Shown here: positions 17,901 through 26,148 of the stretch, one piece after another
Position numbering within the stretch: the first letter of the stretch is position 1
Layout: each line of letters opens with the position of its first letter
Source of the DNA: an uncultured Woeseiaceae bacterium
Lineage (GTDB): Bacteria; Pseudomonadota; Gammaproteobacteria; Steroidobacterales; Woeseiaceae
DNA: 64,000 bases
Direction: 5' to 3'
Assembly (NCBI GenBank): GCA_945788625.1
Contig: CALZMQ010000002.1
Span: 145,031-209,030, forward strand
Program-made: the position numbers and the translations under genes
Notes under the pieces: model-generated
The model's database searches: none
Told to the model about the DNA's origin: nothing
The model's input: the letters and a program-made list of their open reading frames with translations, nothing else

Positions 17901-18221
17901 ATGAGAATAGCGGTCTCGATAGTTTTCGGCATCATGCTGATAGCACCGAGTACGCACGGCGGCGAGGTCGATGCAAAGGTGGCAAAAGACACGCACATTA
18001 TCGAGCAAGTGCTGGCGGACAACAGGGATGCCATCATGGCACTGCCAAACGTTGTGGGAACGGGTCTCAGCCTGTGCGAAGGCGAGCTCTGTATCAAGGT
18101 ACTGGTTTCGCACGAGTCTCCCGAGTTGAGACAACAGCTTGACGGGATACTCGGCCAACACCTTTACGTATTGGAACAGACGGACCCTGTGCACACATTG
18201 CCTGCTGAGGATCCATGTTAG
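17901..18221 (+). CDS. Small secreted protein resembling the protease pro-region
   Basis: About 106 residues if started at the ATG at 17901; an ATG at 17889 is also possible. Signal peptide MRIAVSIVFGIMLIAPSTHG. The mature part, VVGTGLSLCEGELCIKVLVS, matches IASGIGLDAKGEPVIKVLVV in the pro-region of the protease just upstream (shared pattern G-x-G-L, GE, IKVLV, H). Two further cysteines (LCEGELC) could form a disulfide; the last residue is also Cys. No catalytic domain. It lies 70 bp after the protease, with a GC hairpin between. I infer a secreted inhibitor or folding helper; this has not been described to my knowledge. Confidence 0.7.
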   Translation: MRIAVSIVFGIMLIAPSTHGGEVDAKVAKDTHIIEQVLADNRDAIMALPNVVGTGLSLCEGELCIKVLVSHESPELRQQLDGILGQHLYVLEQTDPVHTLPAEDPC

Positions 18222-18246
18222 TTCTGACTGAGTTTTCGGAGAAGTT

Positions 18247-19362
18247 ATGCGAAAGGACGTAGTGACAATCTACTGTTGCGGCACGGGCGGGCATCGCGAC
18301 AAGCATCCAAAGTGGGCCGTGCCGTATCTGTACACGATCAACGAAGGCGAACGGAAGTTTATCTGCGACGGTCCCGGGTCGGCCAGGTCGATCAGGAAGG
18401 TCGAAAACGTCATGAAGGCTGTCGAGTCCGGCGGCAAGGTCAAGATCGACGCCAAACACGGGTCAGGCTGGTTTGCCCAGAAAATTCATGGGGCAACGGG
18501 CAAGGGGACTGCCGACAATATTGTCATGTGCATGCAATGGCTGTGGCTCGAGTGGTACAAGCAGCCGTTTGTCGATATCAACCTGGTCGGTTGGAGTCGG
18601 GGCGCCGTCACTTGCATCATGCTGGCGCACGCCATCCATGAGTCGGGCATGAATCAAAAGGGGAACCTGAAAGTAAATATATTCACGTTCGATCCGGTAC
18701 CCGGAGGCAAGAACGATTTTGCTGTCAAGGGAAATTTTGCCAGCAGCGGGCGTGTGGGGACACCGGAAGAGCTATCGCCGGTGGTGGCGAGTTATCGCAG
18801 CATCCTGCAGGAGAACATCAAGAAGATGCTGATGGGCATAGGGCCCATAGGTATCAAGAAAGACAAAAACTTCGTCTGTACGGTGCCGAAATACGTTGGC
18901 GACCATCCTGCGCGCGAGCCGCTCGAGCTGTACCCGCTGCCCGGAGGCCACGGCGATGCCGGCAAATACAATGAGGCGGAGGGCGGCGGCTGTGTAGGGC
19001 GCATTGGTATGCACCTTGCCCAATCATTCCTGCTGAAACACGGCACTGAGTACTCCGAGTGCCACTTGCGTCCGCCGATCGCGCTGGCCGAAGATTACGC
19101 TGAAGCCCGCATGCACTACACCAAGGAAGGTTCACTGAAGAAAAAGCCGGCATCGAAGTATCGGCTCGGTGTCGTCGCCAACGCCTACCGAAACGACCGG
19201 TTCTACGTCAACTCCCATCATGCGGAATTGGTCGAGCAGGCCATTCCCAGGGTTGCAGCCTATCTGGCCGGTAATGCGCCCGTGGGCGAGGGCCACAGAG
19301 CAGCCATTCAGAACACCGCTCCGAAGACCTATGGAGCGCTCACTCAGCTTGGCTTGCTTTAA
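18247..19362 (+). CDS. DUF2235-like alpha/beta hydrolase
   Basis: 371 residues; GGAG lies 5 nt before the ATG. The sequence follows the DUF2235/Tle1 pattern: CGTGGHRD near the N-terminus, GATGKGTADNI (82-92), then nucleophile elbow GWSRGA (S117 in G-x-S-x-G) and FTFDPVPGG (D149 as possible acid). DUF2235 proteins include type VI phospholipase effectors and other lipases. No signal peptide or type VI marker domain is visible, and no VgrG, PAAR or immunity-like gene is adjacent. It follows the secreted protease and its pro-region-like partner on the same strand, 25 bp after the small gene. Confidence 0.7.
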   Translation: MRKDVVTIYCCGTGGHRDKHPKWAVPYLYTINEGERKFICDGPGSARSIRKVENVMKAVESGGKVKIDAKHGSGWFAQKIHGATGKGTADNIVMCMQWLWLEWYKQPFVDINLVGWSRGAVTCIMLAHAIHESGMNQKGNLKVNIFTFDPVPGGKNDFAVKGNFASSGRVGTPEELSPVVASYRSILQENIKKMLMGIGPIGIKKDKNFVCTVPKYVGDHPAREPLELYPLPGGHGDAGKYNEAEGGGCVGRIGMHLAQSFLLKHGTEYSECHLRPPIALAEDYAEARMHYTKEGSLKKKPASKYRLGVVANAYRNDRFYVNSHHAELVEQAIPRVAAYLAGNAPVGEGHRAAIQNTAPKTYGALTQLGLL

Positions 19363-19377
19363 CGGGGGTTCGATTAT

Positions 19378-19404
19378 AGCCCGGTTCAGTGGGACCGGGC
19401 TTTT
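19378..19404 (+). terminator. Rho-independent terminator
   Basis: AGCCCGGT (19378-19385) and ACCGGGCT (19394-19401) form an 8-bp stem with an 8-nt loop followed by TTTT. It ends the hydrolase transcript and overlaps the 3' end of the convergent kinase gene, whose stop begins at 19386. Confidence 0.85.
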
Positions 19405-20735
19405 CCGTCGTCATTCATGGGCAATCGGATAGTGAATGTCGTACCGGTGTCGTCCGAGTCGAATTCAATTTCGCCGCCGTGCTTGTCCTTGATGATCGAA
19501 TACGCAATGGCCAGTCCCTGACCGGTACCCTTGCCGACCTGCTTGGTCGTGAAAAAGGGGTCGAACACGCGATCCGCGATATCGTCCGGTATTCCGCAGC
19601 CAGAATCGCCGACGCGCAACTCGACGAAATCGCCGTGCATTTTCGTCGAGATCGAGACTGTACCTTTGCTGTTGCTACCGTCGCCAACCACTGTTTCTAT
19701 CGCATGCGCCGCATTCACGATCAGGTTAAGCAGCGCCTGGCCGAGTTCCTGCGTGAAGCCCTGGATCTGTGGCAGCGATTCGTCAAGATTCGTTTCGATG
19801 TTTGCGACGTATTTCCATTCATTCGTCGAGACCATGACCGTGCTTTCCACGACCTTGTTCAAATCGACCGGTTGCTTCTTTTCGCCGCCCGGATGCGCGA
19901 ATTCCTTCATCGCGCGGACGATTCTCGTGACACGCTCGATTCCGTCCCGCGCCTCGCTGAATGCGGCCGGTATTTCTTCGACCAGGTAATCCGCGTCCGC
20001 TTCTTTCCATAGTGTGTCTATTTCCTGAAACAGGCTCTCGGGTACGTCGCCATGGCGCGCCGAATGCAATAATTCGCCATATTTGGACTGCAACTTGAGC
20101 AGGTCGCCGAACGCGCTTTCGAGGAATTGAGCGTTGTCGTGGATGAACTGCATGGGCGTGTTGATTTCGTGCGCGATGCCGGCGGCTAACTGCCCGACCG
20201 CTTCGAGCTTGCGGGCTTGCCGCAAAGCCTCTTCCGCATCCCGAGTCTCGTCTATTTGCTTTCTCAGTTCCCTCGTACGCTCCTCGACCTTGGCTTCGAG
20301 ATCATGGTTGAACTGTTCGAGACGTAACACAGACCGCCTGAGGTCGAGGTGTGTCCTTATGATCGCCATCAGGCCAAGGTAGTTGACGGGCTTGAGGACG
20401 TAATCGTTGGCGCCGGCATCGAAGGCGCCGACAAGGTCCTCGGTTTCGTCGGAACCTGTCACCATGAGTATCGGCAGGTGCTGGCGGCTGTGCTTTTCGC
20501 GCGTGATCTTGAGCACCTGCATGCCGTCGAGGCCGGGCATCATGTTGTCGAGCAACACCAGGTCGACATCATGCTTTTCGATAATCTCGAGGGCGGCGTT
20601 GCCGCTGTTAGCCAGCATCGATTCGTAGCCGGCCTTTTTGACACAGGCCACCATGAGTTTCGAATGAATCTCATCATCGTCAACAACGAGTACCGTCTCC
20701 GGACCCTGCGTGATTGTTGCCTCGGCAACTTCCAT
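19386..20735 (-). CDS. Hybrid sensor kinase: N-terminal REC domain plus histidine kinase
   Basis: About 449 residues if started at the ATG at 20735; the frame is open to a TTG at 20783. A response-regulator receiver comes first (VLVVDDDEIH, phospho-acceptor in LVLLDNMMPG, lysine in VLKPVNYLG), then a coiled coil (LEAKVEERTRELRKQI), HisKA (QLAAGIAHEINTPMQFIHDN) and HATPase_c (LNLIVNAAHA, DSGCGIPDDI, GKGTGQGLAIA). There is no membrane segment, so the protein is cytosolic. REC-first kinases usually receive phosphate from a partner kinase; none is nearby. Its output partner is not in the window. Confidence 0.9.
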   Translation of the reverse strand: MEVAEATITQGPETVLVVDDDEIHSKLMVACVKKAGYESMLANSGNAALEIIEKHDVDLVLLDNMMPGLDGMQVLKITREKHSRQHLPILMVTGSDETEDLVGAFDAGANDYVLKPVNYLGLMAIIRTHLDLRRSVLRLEQFNHDLEAKVEERTRELRKQIDETRDAEEALRQARKLEAVGQLAAGIAHEINTPMQFIHDNAQFLESAFGDLLKLQSKYGELLHSARHGDVPESLFQEIDTLWKEADADYLVEEIPAAFSEARDGIERVTRIVRAMKEFAHPGGEKKQPVDLNKVVESTVMVSTNEWKYVANIETNLDESLPQIQGFTQELGQALLNLIVNAAHAIETVVGDGSNSKGTVSISTKMHGDFVELRVGDSGCGIPDDIADRVFDPFFTTKQVGKGTGQGLAIAYSIIKDKHGGEIEFDSDDTGTTFTIRLPMNDDGKARSH

Positions 20736-20783
20736 ATAATTATCGGGCGTCTCGCACTTCCGCCACACAATTTCGAATGGCAA

Positions 20784-21065
20784 ATCGGTCGCCCGGACTC
20801 TGGTTTATTGGACTACGGGTAGTTATCGGCCGCCAGTCCCTTGCCTTTAGTGCTGCCTGCCATGAAAAAGCACGTTGGCAATCCTGCGGATGCGGCACCG
20901 AAACTGTGTACCACGTCCCAGATTATGTCTGGAAAGGTGTTCTATGCTACGGATACTTAAGGCAAAAGTGTGCGACAAGCTGCGGCGCCTGAGAGCCTCG
21001 TCGTCGTTCGGCCTGGCCTGATTCCGCCAGCTTACGCGTCGCGCGCACCTTAGATAGGTGATTCC
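20784..21065. other. Divergent intergenic region
   Basis: About 280 bp between the kinase (minus strand) and the vWA gene (plus strand). It must hold both promoters. I see no strong sigma-70 boxes, inverted repeat or convincing short gene in it. Confidence 0.5.
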
Positions 21066-22898
21066 ATGCGAGACACTCTGACCGTTTTACTCTCCGTCCT
21101 GATCTGCAACTCTGCGTTGGCCGCGCAGGAGATTTCCAGCGCGCCGCTGTCGTCCCAGGGCAACGTGCAGATCGAAATCCAGTCGCCGTCTGCCGACTTC
21201 TCCACGGCGGAGGGCAACACGACCGTCGAGGTGGAGGGAATTGCGTCGGCTATCGGCGGCGTACGTTACCTCGACATGATGTTCGTAATGGACACGTCTG
21301 CGAGTCTGCGTGGCACGGATCCGAAGGACTTTCGCTCGACAGGCGCTATCGGCCTGGTCAGGAACCTCTCGCCGAAAAGCGATATCAAGGTCGGCGTCGT
21401 CAGCTTCGACAACAAAGGTGAACTCGCACAGCCGCTGACGTCGGATCGCGAAATGGCGGTCCGGGCGTTGCGGAACCTGCCACGGTCCGGCAGTACGAAC
21501 CTCGCCGCCGGCATCAGCGCCGCACTTCGGGAACTCGAGACGAACGGACGGCCCGGTTCATCACGAGTAATCATGCTTTTTACCGACGGCATGTCGAACG
21601 AGAAGAAGGCGTACGACGCCGCGGTGCGGGCACACTCGAAGGGCGCTACGATTCAGACGTTGCTGCTGGGGTCGAGCCAGAAGGGTAGCTCCATTCTCGA
21701 TACGATCGCGTGGGCAACGGGTGGCAGCTTTGTGCAGGTCGCAGACCCCACGATGCTCCCTGAAGCCTTCCTGGACCTGCGCACGACGGGCGTGGACAGC
21801 GTTACCCTCAGTGTCAACGGCTCGGAACCGATGCCCGCACGACTTGCCGGTGGAACGTTCGCCGGAGACGTACCGCTCGAAGTGGGTGAGAACCGCATCG
21901 TCGCTCTCGCCACGAGCCTCGAGGGGGAGACGCAGGAAGCCTCCCTGATCGTGACCGTACGCGATGCAAGCTGTGCCGCGCTGGAGGTGGCAGCGGTGAA
22001 AGACGGGCGCCCGGTGATTTCTCTCGATGACCGGTCGGTCGAGATCGTCGTCGACGCGTCGAGGAGCATGTGGGGCCGCATGGGCGGTGAGCCGAAGATG
22101 GCGGTCGCCAAGGAAATTTTGCAGGACGTGTCTTACTGGTTCCCCGAAGACCTGGACCTGGCACTGCGCGCGTATGGCAGCACCAGTCCGAGCGACAATA
22201 ACGACTGCGCCGATTCGACACTGCTCGTGCCATTCGGTGACGAGAATCGCGAACCAATTCGCCGGGCCGTTGCCGGCTTGCGCCCGCTGGGTCAGACGCC
22301 TATCGCTTACGCGCTGAACCAGGCGGCCCGCGATTTCGGCTCGCAACAGGACGATCGTGCGGTGGTCCTGGTTACCGACGGCATCGAAAGCTGTGGCGGC
22401 AACCCGATACTTGCGGCTCAAGATCTGAGTGCCCAAGGTATCAAGGTTCATCTGATCGGATTCGGGCTTGGCAATGCCGCCGACGAAGACACGGCGAGTC
22501 TGCGGGCTATCGCGGCCGCATCGGGTGGCCGCTATGTCACCGCCGGTAGCGCCGAGGAACTCAAGAACGCATTGACGCAGACGGTAGCGACCGCGTACAG
22601 CGTATTCAAAGACAGCGTCGAAGTGGCGAGCGGATCGCTCGGCTCGAGCGAACCGATGCTATTACCCGAGGGCGATTACCTCGTCGAATTGCACAGCTCG
22701 CCGCCCAGGGAGATGCCGGTCACCCTGGCCCCGAGGGATCAGCTGACGCTGACCCTGGAGAAGCAACAGGGTGTCGTCTCTCATTTCGAGCGCCGCAGCC
22801 AGCTTCCGCACACGTCCTGCGAGGACGCTGTTGCAGCCATGGAGCAAATCATGGACGGCGATGAACTGCAGCGTCCGGTCGCGACCATTACCGACTGA
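21066..22898 (+). CDS. Secreted protein with two von Willebrand factor A domains
   Basis: 610 residues with a signal peptide (MRDTLTVLLSVLICNSALAA). vWA domain 1 spans about 68-235 with MIDAS motif DTSAS (76-80) and FTDGMS (173-178). A beta-sandwich linker follows (240-300). vWA domain 2 spans about 326-510 with DASRS (331-335) and VTDGIES. The C-terminal 100 residues are beta-rich and unfamiliar. vWA pairs bind metal and partner proteins; the secreted form suggests adhesion or a surface complex. It begins after a 282-bp gap and is followed by the anchored unknown gene at 22991. Confidence 0.88.
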   Translation: MRDTLTVLLSVLICNSALAAQEISSAPLSSQGNVQIEIQSPSADFSTAEGNTTVEVEGIASAIGGVRYLDMMFVMDTSASLRGTDPKDFRSTGAIGLVRNLSPKSDIKVGVVSFDNKGELAQPLTSDREMAVRALRNLPRSGSTNLAAGISAALRELETNGRPGSSRVIMLFTDGMSNEKKAYDAAVRAHSKGATIQTLLLGSSQKGSSILDTIAWATGGSFVQVADPTMLPEAFLDLRTTGVDSVTLSVNGSEPMPARLAGGTFAGDVPLEVGENRIVALATSLEGETQEASLIVTVRDASCAALEVAAVKDGRPVISLDDRSVEIVVDASRSMWGRMGGEPKMAVAKEILQDVSYWFPEDLDLALRAYGSTSPSDNNDCADSTLLVPFGDENREPIRRAVAGLRPLGQTPIAYALNQAARDFGSQQDDRAVVLVTDGIESCGGNPILAAQDLSAQGIKVHLIGFGLGNAADEDTASLRAIAAASGGRYVTAGSAEELKNALTQTVATAYSVFKDSVEVASGSLGSSEPMLLPEGDYLVELHSSPPREMPVTLAPRDQLTLTLEKQQGVVSHFERRSQLPHTSCEDAVAAMEQIMDGDELQRPVATITD

Positions 22899-22990
22899 AT
22901 AAAGAGCGGTCCTGAAGCCGCTTCGTTTGACAGCCGCCAAACCTCGGCTTACCGTTCGGGCTCTCGAGCGGGCTCTGGGTGATTTCAATT

Positions 22991-24112
22991 ATGCAGAAGT
23001 TGCGATTCGTTTTTTTCGCAGTCCTGATTTCGGCTCTGTCGATTGGCGCGTACCGACTGCTTTTCGAGCATAGTAGAACACCACTTGGCAGCGGAAGCAG
23101 CTCGCCAACGAGCGGCCAATTGGTTTTCGGTAAAGAGTCGCGGCCGGGGACACCTTACCAAGGCTTCACGGATGCTGGCGGGTATGCCGAGTGGTTGTCC
23201 GGAACTGGCATCAGCCGGGATGAAGCTGCGGTCCTGGTGCGCACTTATTTGTACCGAGAGTTCGACGTCTCGAACCCCCAGCAATGGCCGGGCTACTGGA
23301 CACCGGAATGGGACACGTTTCGAATGAAGCGCAGTGAGTTTCTGTTGCAGAGAGATGACTTCGTGCGGGGACGACTGGTGGATATTTTCGGCGACGAGGT
23401 CAAACAACTCGGATCAATGCGTGGGTTGTTCGCACCGTTTGCTGATGAGCATCCATTCCTGTCCGGCGACGAGCAGATCGCTTTGCTCAAATGGCGATAC
23501 GACAGGGCCAGCCAGGTCAGACTGCCGCAAACCTCTCGGCGCGATGTCTCTCCTGGAGACAAGATTACCGCGCCGCCGAACGCCGGCCTGAACGAGACCG
23601 AATCATTGGCCGAAGTCCTCGGCGAAGCGTTGGCGTTCGAGTACGGTGTTCGCGATTCATCAACGGCGCGCCGACTTCGCTCGATTGAGGCTGATATGAA
23701 TGAAGCGCAATTCCGAGAGGCGTATCGGGTTATGACAGAACGTCAGAATATGGCTTCCGTCGAATATCGCCAGAAACTCGAGGCAACGATCGGCCGCGAC
23801 GACTACTTGAGGTGGTGGGCGACGATCGACCCGGCAATGGACGTCGTGCAAAACACGGCTCGCGATATGGGGCTTGACGACGATCAAATTCTCGGACTAT
23901 TCGACATTCTCGAGCGAGCCAACTCACAGATTGTCCAGCACGTCTCACAACTCGATGACAATCCAAGTGGCGCGACCGAGTATCTGAAACAGGTAACGGA
24001 CCGGCGCAACGCCGAGATTGCAGCGCTAATTGGTGAACAGCCGGCGACGAGATTGCTTGCTGCGCTCAATCGTTATTACTCGCAAAGAGGCAGGGCGCCC
24101 GCCAACGATTGA
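22991..24112 (+). CDS. Membrane-anchored protein of unknown function
   Basis: About 373 residues from the ATG at 22991 (a GTG four codons upstream is also open). One N-terminal hydrophobic helix (LRFVFFAVLISALSIGAYRLL) anchors a hydrophilic, helix-rich, probably periplasmic body. There are many acidic and arginine-rich helices (RRLRSIEADMNEAQFREAYR) but no motif I recognise. It follows the vWA gene by 92 bp on the same strand and may be in the same operon. A perfect palindrome lies just after its stop. Confidence 0.7.
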   Translation: MQKLRFVFFAVLISALSIGAYRLLFEHSRTPLGSGSSSPTSGQLVFGKESRPGTPYQGFTDAGGYAEWLSGTGISRDEAAVLVRTYLYREFDVSNPQQWPGYWTPEWDTFRMKRSEFLLQRDDFVRGRLVDIFGDEVKQLGSMRGLFAPFADEHPFLSGDEQIALLKWRYDRASQVRLPQTSRRDVSPGDKITAPPNAGLNETESLAEVLGEALAFEYGVRDSSTARRLRSIEADMNEAQFREAYRVMTERQNMASVEYRQKLEATIGRDDYLRWWATIDPAMDVVQNTARDMGLDDDQILGLFDILERANSQIVQHVSQLDDNPSGATEYLKQVTDRRNAEIAALIGEQPATRLLAALNRYYSQRGRAPAND

Positions 24113-24134
24113 TCCGACCAATCAGCCTGGCGAC

Positions 24135-24166
24135 GACATAGTCGCTTCATATGAAGCGACTATGTC
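24135..24166. repeat. Perfect 32-bp palindrome between convergent genes
   Basis: GACATAGTCGCTTCAT (24135-24150) is followed directly by its exact reverse complement, with no spacer. There is no T-tract on either side, so a standard terminator is doubtful, although it lies between two converging genes. It could be a bidirectional stop, a dimer binding site or a cruciform. Confidence 0.85.
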
Positions 24167-24217
24167 CGCGGACCCGATACTCAAGACCCATTACGGTCCC
24201 AAATGATTGACAACTCG

Positions 24218-25921
24218 CTACGGCGGGCAAGTCGGCGCGGCGCTGGTGAAGTGCACAGAGGGTACTGGCACGTTACCGCCCGTCAACTGGTTGACGTCGT
24301 ACTCCGAAACACCGTCAGTTGCTGCGATTAGCCCCGCGGTGTAGCTGTTGGAATTGTAGTTCTGGCCGGCGGTCGGGTATGCATCGTAATCGAGACAGTT
24401 GTTGTAGTTGTTACTGCTGCTTCGGATTCTCTGGAAGTACACGACGGGCGGCTCGACGGAGATCGAGCTTTCAACCGTGCCCAGTATGTAATTGAATTGA
24501 GGTAGATCTGTCGGCCGATTTTCTTCCGCCAGCAGGATAGCACCAGGTGTCAGTCCAGGTACTTGTACGCAGACGATCGAGCCGTTGATATCCTCACACC
24601 TACCCGGTCCCGCACTTACCGTAATCGCTGCAGCAGCGCTCGGGATAGCCCGATACTCAAGAGCGCTGTGCGACCAGAAACCGTACAGGTCGTGCCCGGT
24701 CAGGTAAACCACGTTTGCACGCCGGGCATTGCTGGTTTTGTCGTGACCGAGAAGATCGGCCAGGGTAACGATGGAGATTCCGAAGAGAATATCCGGGCAC
24801 TTGTCATAGTCATCCTCTTCGCCAAGGTCAATGCACCATGGCCAGACTCCGATCGTGAATCCAAGGGTTGAGGAAAAAGCGTCGAGGATGTCCTGTCCGG
24901 TTCCCAGTCCCTGCTGGACGTCGAGAATAGCTTCCCAGACGTCAACCGCGTCGGAATTGATGCCTGGATACACCGTGACCTCGACGGGGTCTTCCCAGAC
25001 GCGGTAGTAATAGCAGACATACTCGAGCGCATCGCCCCAGTAGAAAAACTCGCACTCCCATTCGTAAGTCCAACCGCCGCCGACCTCGATCTCGTCGGAG
25101 TTCTCGTCAAAATAATTCGGGTTCTGCGCGTATTCCATCATATCGTCGGAAAAATCGATGAGATTCTGGTTTATGAACCGTGTGCCTTTTGGCGCTGAGT
25201 TAAAAATCTCGCCTGATGAAAACACGATCTGGTCCAATGCGCCGGGGATGAAATCACCAATGTTTCGCAACGAAATGTCGGCAAAACCATCCATGTCGCC
25301 ATCATTGAGAATCAGGTCGATGGCAACGGCGGCCCACGATGAAGCCTGCGCAAGTTGAGAGGCGTTTGGAACGATCGTGGCAAACGTTCCATTCGGGTTC
25401 TGTTGGAGGATGACGGAATCGATTGCTCCGTTCCCGCTATCGCCACCCGCGGTCCTGTTCAGAAAGACGTCTTGCAGGCCGTCATAGTTGATATCGCCGC
25501 GCCGCGTCTCGTACGAATAGGACACCTGGACCGAAAACGGGTCGACTTCCGGCTGGGGCCCGACAGCCACTGTGGTTATTCCGCTCGTATACGTGTAAGA
25601 AATTCCGAATTCTTCGTCTACTTCGACATCCTCAAACCTGTAAGAATGTATCCCGTTCGGCATATTGGTCGCCGTGTAGTTTGCACCGCCCGACGACACC
25701 GCCTGCCAGTTTGACTCTCCGAATCGCTTTTCTGCCAGCCAGCAATATTGGGAGCAGCCCAGGTGGGTCGTCGAAACCGTGTAGTTCCCGTTCCCGTCAT
25801 TGTTGAGGATTATCGGTGCATCCTGAGAGTGAGCGACCGAACAAACCATAAGAAGCGCAAAGACAGCCCCGACTCTTGATGCAAAAGTGCTGATACCGCC
25901 AATCTGATGTCGCTCGTGCAT
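24218..25921 (-). CDS. Secreted protein of unknown function with FG-GAP-like segments
   Basis: About 567 residues from the ATG at 25919-25921, which has AGGGG 7 nt upstream and gives a signal peptide ending CSVAHSQ; the frame extends to 26041. Calcium-loop-like segments occur twice (RRGDINYDGLQDVFLN and NDGDMDGFADISLRN), as in FG-GAP/VCBS proteins. The C-terminal 130 residues contain FWSHSALEYRAIP and, later, QNYNSNSYTAGLIAA, an arrangement seen in permuted papain/NlpC-like domains at the ends of some secreted toxins. I cannot point to a catalytic cysteine, so this is only a suggestion. The gene stands alone. Confidence 0.7.
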   Translation of the reverse strand: MHERHQIGGISTFASRVGAVFALLMVCSVAHSQDAPIILNNDGNGNYTVSTTHLGCSQYCWLAEKRFGESNWQAVSSGGANYTATNMPNGIHSYRFEDVEVDEEFGISYTYTSGITTVAVGPQPEVDPFSVQVSYSYETRRGDINYDGLQDVFLNRTAGGDSGNGAIDSVILQQNPNGTFATIVPNASQLAQASSWAAVAIDLILNDGDMDGFADISLRNIGDFIPGALDQIVFSSGEIFNSAPKGTRFINQNLIDFSDDMMEYAQNPNYFDENSDEIEVGGGWTYEWECEFFYWGDALEYVCYYYRVWEDPVEVTVYPGINSDAVDVWEAILDVQQGLGTGQDILDAFSSTLGFTIGVWPWCIDLGEEDDYDKCPDILFGISIVTLADLLGHDKTSNARRANVVYLTGHDLYGFWSHSALEYRAIPSAAAAITVSAGPGRCEDINGSIVCVQVPGLTPGAILLAEENRPTDLPQFNYILGTVESSISVEPPVVYFQRIRSSSNNYNNCLDYDAYPTAGQNYNSNSYTAGLIAATDGVSEYDVNQLTGGNVPVPSVHFTSAAPTCPP

Positions 25922-26148
25922 GAATATTCCCCTTTTCGCTCCGGTTCCCGATCCCGTCGAATCGGATTCGACCGATCCCTGGGTTGGCAGCGGAGCACGG
26001 TGACCTTGTTCTGGTTGTAAAATACGGTTCTCTTTTTCCAAATATAGACGACAAATGAAAGATTTCTACAAGTCTGCGCAATATTCGATAGCAGCGCTTT
26101 GATAAGAACCGAAATCGCGGCTGGAACCCGCCTCTACGACAAATTTGC

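Noticed and set aside
2171..22898. A vWA-STAND-protease ternary conflict system
   Set aside because: STAND ATPases, proteases and a double vWA protein all occur, but in separate operons, with secreted forms and no MoxR or effector-associated domains. The parts do not form one system.
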